A stretch of 64,000 nucleotides of DNA from Diphasiastrum complanatum (taxonomy: Eukaryota; Streptophyta; Lycopodiopsida; Lycopodiales; Lycopodiaceae): NCBI GenBank assembly GCA_029204225.1, contig CM055095.1, positions 73,258,753-73,322,752 on the forward strand. The letters are read 5' to 3'. The notes beneath the pieces are model-generated. The model worked only from the letters and a program-made list of their open reading frames with translations, had not been told where the DNA came from and did no database searches. A program made the position numbers and the translations under genes. Of this stretch, positions 47,851 through 60,150 are shown piece by piece (within the stretch, counting starts at the first letter, position 1; the number at the start of each line of letters is the position of its first letter).

Positions 47851-48337
47851 TTAAGAAATAGACATCATGTCATTTGATAAGTCAGAATCCAATACCTGGG
47901 CATACATCAGGTTATCTAACATTGGCTCAAAGTCACTAAGTCTAACAACACTAACATGTCTCCAAACATATGCCACATTCATGAGTAACATATCTACATC
48001 TAATAGGAATCGATATTCTCTTGGCATAAAACATCTTCTCCTTTGTTGTTGGAATAAGAACTTTGCATAAGCTTCTATCAACCACAAAATGGAGCTGCAA
48101 GACACCTCATCACCAAAACAAAATAACTCCGTCAGGTTTCGCACAAAAGTCCTGTGGTTTATGTAGATCTTCGACATCTGCAACAACACCAAGAATATGA
48201 GCAATGTATTTGGTCAAAATAACAAACGACTGAGCAATGTATTTGGTCAAAATAACAAACAACTCACCAACATTACTGACATAAGAAACTACCCTGCTTG
48301 TTGACTGGATCCAATGTCCAAATATAATCTCCGACAA
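47851..48337 (-). pseudogene. RPA-like single-strand DNA-binding ORF of the Helitron
   Basis: Two overlapping minus frames. The first (48110-48337) reads VGELFVILTKYIAQSFVILTKYIAHILGVVADV, a lead-in plus OB-fold strand. The second (47851-48204) has DEVSCSSILWLIEAYAKFLF, like the xVxCTLWxxYAxxF block of replication protein A. Plant Helitrons often carry RPA-like genes. A 32-bp direct duplication (48199-48262) repeats FVILTKYIA and a frameshift separates the halves. Confidence 0.5.
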
Positions 48338-49120
48338 TAATCCTAAAATCTATAAACTAACCTAACCTTCACTCTTATCCTACGATACTTAACCTAACTC
48401 TTGCCGAAAACCATGCTTTTGTGGGTAGCAACAATTTGTGTATCCTAATTCTAATCGTAAATCCTAATGTAACCCTGACCCTGCTCTATCTATTACATAA
48501 TGCCACTCTAACCCTAATCCTAATGTAACTCTAAGTTTAATCCTAACCCTAACTCTAATGTAACTCTATTTAACACCTTATGCCAATCTAAACCCTAACT
48601 AAAACCATAACCTTGATCTAACTCTAACTTCACTCTAATCCTAACCCTAACTCTAATGTAGCCCTAATCCTAACACTAACCCTTACTCCAAAACAAATAC
48701 TACAACACTTCGGAATACACAATATTTTGAGTGCACCTCGCCACTCCTGCCACATCTGTAAATCGGCCGTCAATATCAATAATCAACACTCGTACACTTC
48801 CTACATTCCGGACTCTTGATAATGCGACATACAGCTGACCATGACTAAATACGGGACGTGGCAAGTACAATCCAATAGTCTCCATAGTTTGCCCTTGCGC
48901 CTTGTTTATTGTCATGGCAAAAGCTGCTCTAATAGAAAATTGTACTCGTTGTAATTGGAATGGCAAGTTTGAAGCGCTCGGCACTAAAGGGATCCGTGGA
49001 ATGAGGACTCTACTCCCAATATTCCTACCGGTAACTATCACTGTGTCTAAGACTTGTCTACCCAATCTACGAATAATGAGTCTCGTACCATTGCACAATC
49101 CTTTGTGCGACGCGATAGAC
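48231..49120 (-). repeat. 890-bp tandem unit A
   Basis: Starts TGAGCAATGTATTTGGTCAA and recurs exactly 890 bp later. Contains the RPA lead-in, a CTAACCCTAA-rich spacer and a helicase C-terminal segment, all minus strand. About six single-base differences from unit B. Confidence 0.97.
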
Positions 49121-49227
49121 TGAGCAATGTATTTGGTCAAAATAACAAACAACTCACCAACATTACTGACATAAGAAACTACCCTGCTTGTTGACTGGAT
49201 CCAATGTCCAAATATAATCTCCGACAA
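48700..49227 (-). CDS. chimeric RPA-leader/helicase C-terminus ORF, copy 1
   Basis: A 175-codon frame starting MSEIIFGHWIQSTSRVVSYV (the RPA-like lead-in) and, after KYIAQS, passing in frame into IASHKGLCNGTRLIIRRLG and AAFAMTINKAQGQTMETIGL, YLPRPVFSHGQLYVALSRVR, the last motifs of the Helitron helicase. It was created by the tandem duplication. It lacks Walker A/B and cannot be a helicase. Expression is unknown; it may be silent. Confidence 0.6.
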   Translation of the reverse strand: MSEIIFGHWIQSTSRVVSYVSNVGELFVILTKYIAQSIASHKGLCNGTRLIIRRLGRQVLDTVIVTGRNIGSRVLIPRIPLVPSASNLPFQLQRVQFSIRAAFAMTINKAQGQTMETIGLYLPRPVFSHGQLYVALSRVRNVGSVRVLIIDIDGRFTDVAGVARCTQNIVYSEVL

Positions 49228-50010
49228 TAATCCTAAAATCTATAAACTAACCTAACCTTCACTCTTATCCTACGATACTTAACCTAACTCTTGCCGAAAA
49301 TCATGCTTTTGTGGGTAGCAACAATTTGTGTATCCTAATTCTAATCGTAAATCCTAATGTAACCCTGACCCTGCTCTATCTATTACATAATGCCACTCTA
49401 ACCCTAATCCTAATGTAACTCTAAGTTTAATCCTAACCCTAACTCTAATGTAACTCTATTTAACACCTTATGCCAATCTAAACCCTAACTAAAACCATAA
49501 CCTTGATCTAACTCTAACTTCACTCTAATCCTAACCCTAACTCTGATGTAGCCCTAATCCTAACACTAACCCTTACTCCAAAACAAATACTACAACACTT
49601 CGGAATACACAATATTTTGAGTGCACCTCGCCACTCCTGCCACATCTGTAAATCGGCCGTCAATATCAATAATCAACACTCGTACACTTCCTACATTCCG
49701 GACTCTTGATAATGCGACATACAGCTGACCATGACTAAATACGGGACGTGGCAAGTACAATCCAATAGTCTCCATAGTTTGCCCCTGCGCCTTGTTTATT
49801 GTCATGGCAAAAGCTGCTCTAATAGGAAATTGTACTCGTTGTAATTGGAATGGCAAGTTTGAAGCGCTCGGCACTAAAGGGATCCGTGGAATGAGGACTC
49901 TACTCCCAATATTCCTACCGGTAACTATCTCTGTGTCTAAGACTTGTCTACCCAATCTGCGAATAATGAGTCTCGTACCATTGCACAATCCTTTGTGCGA
50001 CGCGATAGAC
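49121..50010 (-). repeat. 890-bp tandem unit B
   Basis: Same organisation as unit A. Confidence 0.97.
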
Positions 50011-50117
50011 TGAGCAATGTATTTGGTCAAAATAACAAACAACTCACCAACATTACTGACATAAGAAACTACCCTGCTTGTTGACTGGATCCAATGTCCA
50101 AATATAATCTCCGACAA
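49590..50117 (-). CDS. chimeric RPA-leader/helicase C-terminus ORF, copy 2
   Basis: Same 175-codon structure as copy 1, differing in the two residues seen (Glu for Val after VLDT, Pro for Ser in VQFPIRAAF). Both copies have stayed open, which fits recent origin rather than proving use. Confidence 0.6.
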   Translation of the reverse strand: MSEIIFGHWIQSTSRVVSYVSNVGELFVILTKYIAQSIASHKGLCNGTRLIIRRLGRQVLDTEIVTGRNIGSRVLIPRIPLVPSASNLPFQLQRVQFPIRAAFAMTINKAQGQTMETIGLYLPRPVFSHGQLYVALSRVRNVGSVRVLIIDIDGRFTDVAGVARCTQNIVYSEVL

Positions 50118-50740
50118 TAATCCTAAAATCTATAAACTAACCTAACCTTCACTCTTATCCTACGATACTTAACCTAACTCTTGCCGAAAACCATGCTTTT
50201 GTGGGTAGCAACAATTTGTGTATCCTAATTCTAATCGTAAATCCTAATGTAACCCTGACCCTGCTCTATCTATTACATAATGCCACTCTAACCCTAATCC
50301 TAATGTAACTCTAAGTTTAATCCTAACCCTAACTCTAATGTAACTCTATTTAACACCTTATGCCAATCTAAACCCTAACTAAAACCATAACCTTGATCTA
50401 ACTCTAAGTTCACTCTAATCCTAACCCTAACTCTAATGTTGCCCTAATCCTAACACTAACCCTTACTCCAAAACAAATACTACAACGCTTCGGAATACAC
50501 AATATTTTGAGTGCACCTCGCCACTCCTGCCACATCTGTAAATCGGCCGTCAATATCAATAATCAACACTCGTACACTTCCTACATTCCGGACTCTTGAT
50601 AATGCGACATACAGCTGACCATGACTAAATACGGGACGTGGCAAGTACAATCCAATAGTCTCCATAGTTTGCCCCTGCGCCTTGTTTATTGTCATGGCAA
50701 AAGCTGCTCTAATAGGAAATTGTACTCGTTGTAATTGGAA
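50011..50740 (-). repeat. partial third tandem unit (C)
   Basis: Matches units A and B to about 50740 (GTAATTGGAA), then departs into the helicase body; the missing stretch was lost by a deletion of about 270 bp in that copy. Confidence 0.92.
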
Positions 50741-51109
50741 ATTGTACGCGATAGACCGCAACAACATCACTATCATGCCAACCTTCAACACCAATCTATG
50801 TGGAGGACATCCACTCGGTTGCAAGCTGTTCAAAAACTCTATTGGGTACACATCAGAGCCATCACGCTCAACCACGCTATCAGCACTATAAAATGTGCAA
50901 GCATCACCAGGAAATTGCTCAACAACTTTCGAATTGATCTCATCCACGTTTTCGTTCAACGGAGTCAATATTGCACGGCTTCTTAAAAAATCAACATCCA
51001 TGTAATGTCGTGCAACATCGGGAAAAGTGAACGAAATCAATTCACGCACATCTCGCGTCCTTAGACACATACACTCTGGCAAAGAAATCAAATCCAAACC
51101 ACGGAGCAC
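50480..51109 (-). pseudogene. Helitron helicase C-terminal third
   Basis: 209 codons: FPDVARHYMDVDFLRSRAIL, ILTPLNENVDEINSKVV (motif IV region), CPPHRLVLKVGMIVMLLRSI, then after the deletion point FQLQRVQFPIRAAFAMTINK, AQGQT and FSHGQLYVALSRVR (motifs V and VI). The LCNGTRL block expected between is missing here but present in the two chimeras. Confidence 0.88.
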
Positions 51110-51139
51110 AAATGTGGGCTCACGACCATCTCCAATACT

Positions 51140-51403
51140 CTACAAATACTCTGCGAACCTTGACTGCTCGTTCCTATCGGCTCCCTCCACACCCCTAACA
51201 CGCATGTTCATTGACAGTTTGTGCACTTCCATATATTTCCACAAACGTGAACACTTCAGTGAAGCGCTCACAATCTGTGCACGACTGCCCCGTCGTACCA
51301 CCGGGAGCACCTGACGGAAATCACCACCAAAAACGATTCCCTCCAAATGGAGTATCAATACCCAATATGTCCCGTAGAGACCGATCCACACACTCAATGG
51401 CAT
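51140..51403 (-). pseudogene. Helitron helicase middle segment
   Basis: Contains VFGGDFRQVLPVVRRGSRAQ (motif III, GDxxQ) and LWKYMEVHKLSMNMRV. Separated from the upstream part by a frameshift near 51340 and from the downstream part by a stop at about 51140. Confidence 0.88.
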
Positions 51404-52262
51404 ACTTATGTACCATGGGAGCCTCGTCCCAAATAATAAGTCGACATGCCATCAAAAGCTTACCTAACAAAAACGGTTTCGAGATGTTGCAGGTCAAGCT
51501 TTCATTCAATTTCGTCAGAGGAATCCTAAATCTAGAGTGCGTGGTCCTAATACCTTTCATTAGCAATGCAGCGATCCCCGATGATGCAACTGCCAGTGCT
51601 ATCCAACCTTGTGCACGCACATACGATAGCATGACACTATAGAGAAACGTCTTACCCGTACCACCTGGACCATCTACAAAGAACACTCCACCCACTCTTT
51701 GTACCACATGCTCACGTACTACACGGTCAAAAATCACATGTTGATCTACATTCAATCTCTCGATGTCAGCCTCTACCTCTAGAAGGGTCTCATCGAGAAA
51801 TATCTCCTCGTGAAATAGTGGAGAAAACTCGACATCGCTATTGAAAAGTGTGAAGCCAAAATTTGTCAACGACTTTCCCGATGCCCAATCTACCAAAATA
51901 TGACTCACAGTAACGGTCTCACACGTCACTGGCTGTCCTAACTCCTCCGCATAATCCTCTACTAAATGGGGCTCTATACTCGTCCAAAGATCTAATGGGT
52001 CAGAAAGGGCACATGTCAAAAGAAGTACAGCGAACATGAGCCGAAGTTGCGACGGAGTCCCCCATGACACTTCCTCTAGCAGGCAATTACTCCATTCCAT
52101 CGCATCGTTGATAAGAAGTCTATGCTTGCAAGCATCTCTGAACGACAAAAACAACTCACCGTTGACTGTGTGCAAGTCCTCAAAACTTTTTGCACCTCTT
52201 ACATGAGCCAAAAGAACTCGCAAATAAAATCGCTCTCCTTCAGATGGATGGACAAAATACAT
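51321..52262 (-). pseudogene. Helitron helicase N-terminal part with Walker motifs
   Basis: 313 codons. MYFVHPSEGERFYLRVLLAH is the block preceding helicase in RepHel proteins. Walker A is FVDGPGGTGKTFLY and Walker B LIIWDEAPMVHK, as in Pif1-family Helitron helicases that unwind the donor strand. Ends by frameshift at PFGGNRFWW. Confidence 0.92.
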
Positions 52263-52310
52263 ACATCCAATGGCCGAAATGGACTGTGCATAGATTCTAC
52301 GGGTCCACCT

Positions 52311-52640
52311 TCACACTCTCCTGTTGTAAACATATAACTGTGGCAAGTCTTGGTACAACAACTCTCGAGCCTCCGAATCTCCACTTCTATTCAGTTCAAA
52401 AAAAGCTGTCAAAGTGGTACTCGAATGACCTTCTACGACCTCCTCTAAATCGGCTCCCTCAATAAAGTATACCAACTCTTGTCCAGTTAGATAAACTGCC
52501 AATCGAGTCACAACTGGCTTATGAGCACCCATAGAAAGCCCAAATAGTCGCCAGCAAGCCTCACTCGCAGAGAAATATCGAGCATTCAAAAATTGCTCTA
52601 TCTCATTCACTGGTGCAACTATCTGACCGCCTCTGCCGTA
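52311..52640 (-). pseudogene. RepHel linker segment
   Basis: VNEIEQFLNARYFSASEACW and RLFGLSMGAHKPVVTRLAVY form the block that follows the Rep domain in Helitron proteins. In another frame from both neighbours. Confidence 0.88.
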
Positions 52641-53308
52641 ATCATATCTGGTCCCTTGTACACGTACTTGTACAAATACTTCACACTACGTATATGTACA
52701 TATATTTCTACGACGAAGTGACATTGAAAATGTAGTGTCAACCATCTGTTGTACGGTACTACCCACCTGTTATCTAAATCTATTCCATGAGACTTGACCT
52801 TCTCTCCATTGTCTCTACGCCTATATGAAACATACCCATTCACTATCGATGTTTCATCAATAAAATTCCTTGAGTAGTTCTTCGAGCATCTTCCATCCTT
52901 CATGCATAGTGCATTTGGAAAAGCTGTTCTGCATGGGCTGTGCATCATACATGTCCTCACTATCTCGTACAACTCCGGATCATCTCCCCTCACAGGAATC
53001 TCTGCGCATACGATACGATCGTAATCTCCAACAGTGATGGGTTTGCTCCGCTCCTCCAATATAATCAATAGGTGGGCATGGGGCAATCCTCTCTTCTGAA
53101 ACTCTACAACATGAAGCCTTCCTATAATGCGCCCAGATATTCCATCCTTCTTCAACAAATCAATCAAATGTTGAAGCTTCATGCTAAAAACCCTCGACAC
53201 CAAATCGGGCCTATCTACAGATGTTTGCCGAAATCTCAACTCCCTCCTCACTTCTGACCAATTTGGGTTTGCCGTCTTGTGATAAACAAATCGGGAGAAC
53301 CCAACTCC
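52619..53308 (-). pseudogene. Helitron Rep (HUH nuclease) domain
   Basis: The frame enters at FVYHKTANPNWSEVRREL and contains RLHVVEFQKRGLPHAHLLI, the HUH metal site (HAH), CMKDGRCSKNYSRNF, GYVSYRRRDNG, WVVPYNRWL and SVKYLYKYVYKG. The last holds the tyrosine pair that would nick and bind the DNA end. Key residues are present although flanking frameshifts near 53310 and 52640 break the protein. Confidence 0.92.
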
Positions 53309-53463
53309 CTAACGATGGCCATAGCATCCTGGTACTGCTGATGCATATGACGCGGTGAACCGATATAAGATGATGGCAGGACTATTCGCTGCCCTATGTC
53401 CCTGGCGGAATGAGCTCCAAGGGCATCAACGATGCCACTGCGAATCTCTCTACGAAATCTATC

Positions 53464-54828
53464 TCAATTGTTATAGATGTAGTTCATGTTGTTTTGCACC
53501 ATCTTTGCTACCATTTCACACACATACTCTTGCAACAACCTTCCACCCAAATGTATGGGTGAAACATGCTCTGCTCGTACCTGTAAATGGTAGCTGTAAA
53601 ACTCTCGAATGGTGACAACTTTGTGTCTGCCCTCTAATTGCTCTTTAGGAACATCTGAATGTATACCATCATGTACGTCATCATCATCACCACGTGCAAC
53701 ATCTCTCATACACATATGTAGAATCCCCCGATACCACCCATCAGTACCATAAGGAAAGAGGAGGACAAAATGCAAGGCATCATATGATGAATGACGCTCT
53801 ATGATATATTGCAAACCATCCTGAATGGAGTGCAATATGATGTCACACATTCCGTCACTCGGTGTATCATCTATAGGCATAAGCACTGCAATCTCATTGC
53901 TCGTAGGAGCATTGAACTGTCTATTCGCTCTACTCTGTGAACAACCAGACACTATGCGAAGTCGAATATCCTTTGTGAAGTTTTCTCGCATGATTCGAGC
54001 AACATTCTTAAAACGTTGCGCAAATGGATTCACATCCATCATCATGCTTTGCAAAAGGGAGAGAATGTCACGCCTAAGATCGGGATTCAGAGATAATCTT
54101 TGATCTAATTGCAAATCATCACCATCCATGATGTAGATCTGCGAAAATGAAGGTCTATCTAAAGGCAACAAACCACCAATATGATGATACAACCGGCCAG
54201 ACACTCTAAATGTATACGCGCCGCCTACGGAGCTGGCAGTGGATCTATCTAAATTCACCCCAAGAGATGCAAAGGCCAAGGAGTTATTATAACTCTGAAT
54301 GTGTTTTTTAAAATGAGCTCCCACGTCATCAGAAGACGTGTACAAATTAAGGAGATAAAGAGACGGTGATGGTATCAAAGGCAAACGCACCTTGCCTTTC
54401 ATGCAACAGAAAGAGCTATTTCTTTCTGCTTTCCATCTTAGGGCCAAACAATGACCGCACACAAATTCCATCTCTCCAAGATCATGGCATGCTGGTTTTT
54501 GAAGCGATCTAGCTACTTTAAAATGACCCCGTCTAGAGTGTGAGACTTCTGTGAGTACGGGGTTTTGCGAAGACAAAAGCAAGGTCCGAAGTCTTCGCTT
54601 AGCTTGGTACCTGCGATTCAACCTTCTACTCCTAGCAGATCTGGATTCTACTTCTGGAGTCCTATATGATGGGTGATTACGCATATGTTCAGGTGTAACA
54701 AACATTGTTGTCGTAGAGTCTACCCCCTCCATAACATCAACATTGGAAATCGAATCCAATGTAACATGCGTAATCGATCCTACACCCAATATATCATTCT
54801 CTCTTCTGATATCGTCATGGGACGTCAA
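53464..54828 (-). pseudogene. Helitron N-terminal region (zinc finger and Helitron_like_N)
   Basis: 454 open codons. FVCGHCLALRW..FCCMKGKVRLP is the CxxC..CC zinc finger of Helitron proteins. Later LAFASLGVNLDRS, TFRVSGRLYHHIGGLLP, FAQIYI-like and HLGGRLLQEYVCEM follow the Helitron_like_N pattern. It ends at a TGA (53464-53466) where the family reading continues in frame. A basic repeat module occurs near its start (about 54590-54700). Confidence 0.88.
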
Positions 54829-55136
54829 ATGTGATGTGTATCCTCTTCCTCTTCCTGAATGGTAAATTGCAGAGCCCTGACTTTACATTTTGCCATATAC
54901 CTACGACGAATCCTCCTCTTCCTTTCACTTCTGGATTCGGCTTCAGGAGTCATATATGAAAGATTACTACAAACATGTTCTGGTGTAACCAACTCTACCC
55001 TCTCCGTTGCTACCCCTATCTCGGATGACCTAAACTGGGTGGATGGACTCCTATAGTCTACTGAAAATGCACTACTTCCAACAAACTCTACAGCAAGACG
55101 TTGAGGTGATGGTACCATGACATGATGTAATGTCAA
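54825..55136 (-). pseudogene. Helitron extreme N-terminal segment 2
   Basis: 103 codons with VTPEHVCSNLSYMTPEAESR and SERKRRIRRRYMAKCKVRAL, the second copy of the basic module, ending in an acidic tail. The first and third copies are at 55310-55405 and 54590-54700. Confidence 0.65.
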
Positions 55137-55197
55137 CGGATAGCTATATGTGGAGGCACGCCTACAACCAAACTGGTTTCGCTACCCCCGATGTGCT

Positions 55198-55434
55198 CTA
55201 CTGCACCACTGCTAAGGATTGTACATTGGCATCTAAAGTCAATGTACCATCGCTACGTAGGGACACATTTGCAGTGCCTATACTACATGCTGGCAAAGCC
55301 CTACTCTTGGCTTGTCTCCTACGGGCCAATCTCTTCCTTCTGGCGGATGTGCTTTCAGAAACCGGAGTTCTATATTAAACATTGTTTCGTACAAACTCCG
55401 GAGTAACTACTTGTTGGTTGGGATTTTCAGACAT
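55198..55434 (-). pseudogene. Helitron extreme N-terminal segment 1
   Basis: Begins MSENPNQQVVTPEFVRNNV, then an in-frame stop (55375-55377) at the position of Ser in the other module copies, then YRTPVSESTSARRKRLARRR. A second stop is at 55198-55200. This may be the original start of the RepHel protein. Confidence 0.6.
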
Positions 55435-55511
55435 GATATTCACAACCTTTGTTCATTTATCCTGCAAGTCGAAGTTAGCATGGATTTCATCAGAATCAAT
55501 CAAACAATAGC

Positions 55512-55787
<276 letters not shown>

Positions 55788-55795
55788 CGTCACTA

Positions 55796-55895
55796 CCTTC
55801 ATTATTGGTTTGGGATAATGGCCTTCATCAGCTATACGTTCATTATTGGTTTGTGATAATGGCTAATGGCCTTTATTAGCTATACGTTCATTATT
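55796..55895. repeat. tandem TTCATTATTGGTTT repeats, 42-48 bp unit
   Basis: Two units plus a partial third: TTCATTATTGGTTTGKGATAATGG starts and AGCTATACG ends each. Confidence 0.9.
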
Positions 55896-57160
55896 GGTTT
55901 TGCAATGTAAGAGGTAATCCGAACAATGTAAGAGGAACTCTTTACATTTCTTGATCCTAACAGGAGTTTAACTGGATCATCATGCGAGTGTCTATGGACG
56001 ATCATCTGCGAGTATCTATGGAGGATGTGTTGCTCGCTAGAACTTAGATGAACAGTTTCTGGTGAATTACCTTCATAGGCAGAGATAACAAATTTTATGT
56101 TATGAAGATGCTAATGCAGATCTGGGCAGAAACAACAAATTTCTTGTACCGGGTCATCTCGGATGGTTATTAAGAGCAATCAAACCATTTTAAGACCACT
56201 CCAATAGCATCCAAGCTTTGCAGACTCACCAAACTCAATCAAATTGCTGTTTCCAAAGATTTAGAGCCAAGGAAAGCCATTCCACTTTTCAGGTATCCAA
56301 TCAGATGATCAGATCACCCATAAAACAACATCACAATGAGCCGCCCCGGCTATGCCGCACCCAGCGCAAATACTGTAGTACCAAAGTAGAAGAAATGCGA
56401 GAGGATCGTGAAGAAGCAATGAATTAAGCGCAATACAGATCGCCACATCTGAAGATGAAGCCCCCTGAATTCAGAGAAAAAAAGTATAAGGAGAGAGAGT
56501 ACTGAGCGAGCAAGTATTTTTTTGACAGCTGAAACTTGTGCCATTGGTTATCATGAGCGCTTCTATGTGAGGCTTTCTGCTTTCTACAATGGGCTTGTAA
56601 ATCTCCGGTCCGAGGATCTTGCACTCACAAAGCTTAAAGTGTATGAGATACATTTTCATGGTTTGTTTGCAAAATCTATTGAGAGAGTAAATTGTTGTGA
56701 GGCATTGCTCGCTTTGAAGCTGTGTGTCGATTTGGCCCTTGACGATCTTATACTAATCGTGTTCTTGTTGGTTGTAAAGGCACGGTTTACGACTATCATT
56801 TATCTTTGAAAAGCCACAAAGTTAAGCTAGTCACTTGTGAACTATGGCAAGCATGGCTAGGTGAGGGACTACAGTTGCATAACTGTAACCTGTTATGCGA
56901 CGAGATTCAGTGGACTTTTGCATAATCCATGAAAGGAATGGCTTGTCTACATCTTGTGTATTGTCATTGCTCATGACCAGAATTTTGATATTAGGCCTCA
57001 GGAATCGTTTTGGTCTGACAAAGATTGCGTTGGCAGCTTGGTATAATGTCTTCCTGAACTTGAAGGCCTGGCATTTAGATTTATTTTCTGAATTTGACTT
57101 ACATTTGGTCTTCTAGTTAATGAAGGGAGGAGAGTATCAGTAGTAACCAAAGGTGATGAC
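55896..57160. other. intergenic, nothing recognised
   Basis: A 95-codon plus-strand frame (56522-56809) and minus frames near 56350-56660 show no family features. Confidence 0.45.
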
Positions 57161-57163
57161 ATA

Positions 57164-57237
57164 ATGTTGAACAACCAAGTCTTCACATGACAGAATTCAC
57201 ATGACAGAATGTTGAACAACCAAGTCTTCACATGACA
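57164..57237. repeat. direct repeat, 27 bp, 45 bp apart
   Basis: GTTGAACAACCAAGTCTTCA plus CATGACA occurs twice. Confidence 0.85.
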
Positions 57238-57339
57238 CAAAGTTTGATAGGAAGCCCAAAAGTTGGCAAGACAAACCTTCAGTTCATTTTGCAAAAAAGC
57301 TTGAAGATCTAAAAGGGTCGTGGTTACCCCGCCCAGTCT

Positions 57340-57640
57340 TTATGCGATAGGAAGGAACTCCATTGTTGGCAGTGATTGTGTCTCCACAGATGCAGCGATG
57401 GACAGATTGGGTAGGAGTCCCCATAGATACAGTAGTTTGACAAGAAGAATCTCCATTGTTGGCAGCGATTGAGTCTCCACAGAAGCAACGATGGACAGAT
57501 TGGGTAGGAGTCTCCATAGATGCAGCAGTTTGACAGGAATAAACTCCATTGTTGGCAACGATTGAGTCTCCACAGATGCAGTGATGGACAGATTGGGTCT
57601 TCACAGATTGAGTCTCCACAGATGCAGCGATGGAGCAGTG
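57340..57640 (-). repeat. 93-bp minisatellite, about 3 copies, open in frame
   Basis: CTCCATTGTTGGCARYGATTG begins units at 57358, 57451 and 57544, exactly 93 bp apart. The unit is 31 codons, so the minus strand stays open over 111 codons and would encode repeats of HRCxCGDSIxANNG plus SCQTxxSM. No start context or relative known, so coding status is uncertain. Confidence 0.8.
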
Positions 57641-58339
<699 letters not shown>

Positions 58340-58424
58340 TCAAATGTAGTAATTAACACCTGGTAGATACAGATTAAACAAATAAAAGATTAAATCCAAG
58401 CCAAATCACCAAAGGATTAGCTAA

Positions 58425-58735
<311 letters not shown>

Positions 58736-58779
58736 AAAAGATGTTATACCTCCTGTTCTAAATCTGCTTTTCTGAATCT

Positions 58780-59251
<472 letters not shown>

Positions 59252-59330
<79 letters not shown>
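59252..59330. repeat. compound (CT)n(AT)n array
   Basis: CT to 59284, then about 23 TA/AT units, ending 10 bp before the gypsy pol fragment. Confidence 0.98.
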
Positions 59331-59332
<2 letters not shown>

Positions 59333-59339
59333 AAACTAT

Positions 59340-60150
59340 ATCTCTGGACTATGCACCAAGTACTTTTCAGTGTGTGCCGCAATTTGCATTCAAAGAAAAT
59401 TTGCAAAAATTTATGAAAATTTACTTGGATGATCTTGGAGTGCATGGATTGGAAGCAAAACACTTGGAGCATTTGGAAAAAGTGTTTGAACAGTGGCGAA
59501 AGTTTCAAATCTCTTGGAATCTTGAGAAGTGTCAGCTATGAGTTACACACAAAATCATTCTAGGACATGATATATCTAGACATTGCTACAAATCTATCGA
59601 AGATTAGAGTCATCATGGATCTACCTCCACCAGACACGATTCAAAAAATTTATATTTTAATGGATCATTCGAACTACTATCGAATCTTTATTTTATTTTT
59701 TGTCGACTTAGCATGACCTATCTATAAGTTAACAATTGTTTCAATCTAGACTATTGAAGCCTTGGAGTCATTTGAGAAGTTGAAAAATGCCTTGATATCC
59801 GCACCTATATTAAGAGCACCGAATTGGATTATTGAGTTTCATGTGCATACTGATGCTTCCCAATATGCTAGTGGATCAGTCTTAACACAGCCTGGAGAAT
59901 ACAAAAATAATTTTCCAATTAAATTTGCCAGTTGTCAGTTGAATGATGCTGAAGTGAATTATTCCACAACGGAGCATAAAACTTTAGCAATGATTATTTT
60001 GGTCAAGAAATATCGTCATTATTTGATGGCAACACATTTTGTTTTTTATACAAATCATCAACCTTTATTGTATTTGGTGAACAAGCATGCAATATTGGTC
60101 GTATTGCAAGATGGTTACCTTTATTATTAGAGTTTGATTTTCGTGTTGTA
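59340..60150 (+). pseudogene. Ty3/gypsy pol fragment: RT to RNase H (plus strand)
   Basis: Broken frames give KIYLDDLGVHGLEAKHLEHL (catalytic DD), WRKFQISWNLEKCQ, then a better-preserved stretch (59762-60130) with APNWIIEFHVHTDASQYASG (RNase H Asp), VNYSTTEHKTLAMI (Glu) and FYTNHQPLLYL (Asp). Same family as the fragments at 12060-13280 and 19922-20257. It points toward a gag fragment of the opposite orientation. Confidence 0.85.

Noticed and set aside
47512-47877. 121-codon plus-strand frame and its minus-strand mirror
   Set aside because: Most of it is (GA)n; the flanks have no similarity to known proteins.
56522-56809. 95-codon plus-strand ORF as an upstream OPR exon
   Set aside because: Does not match the N-terminal barrel motifs of OPR (no LAPLTRxR block).
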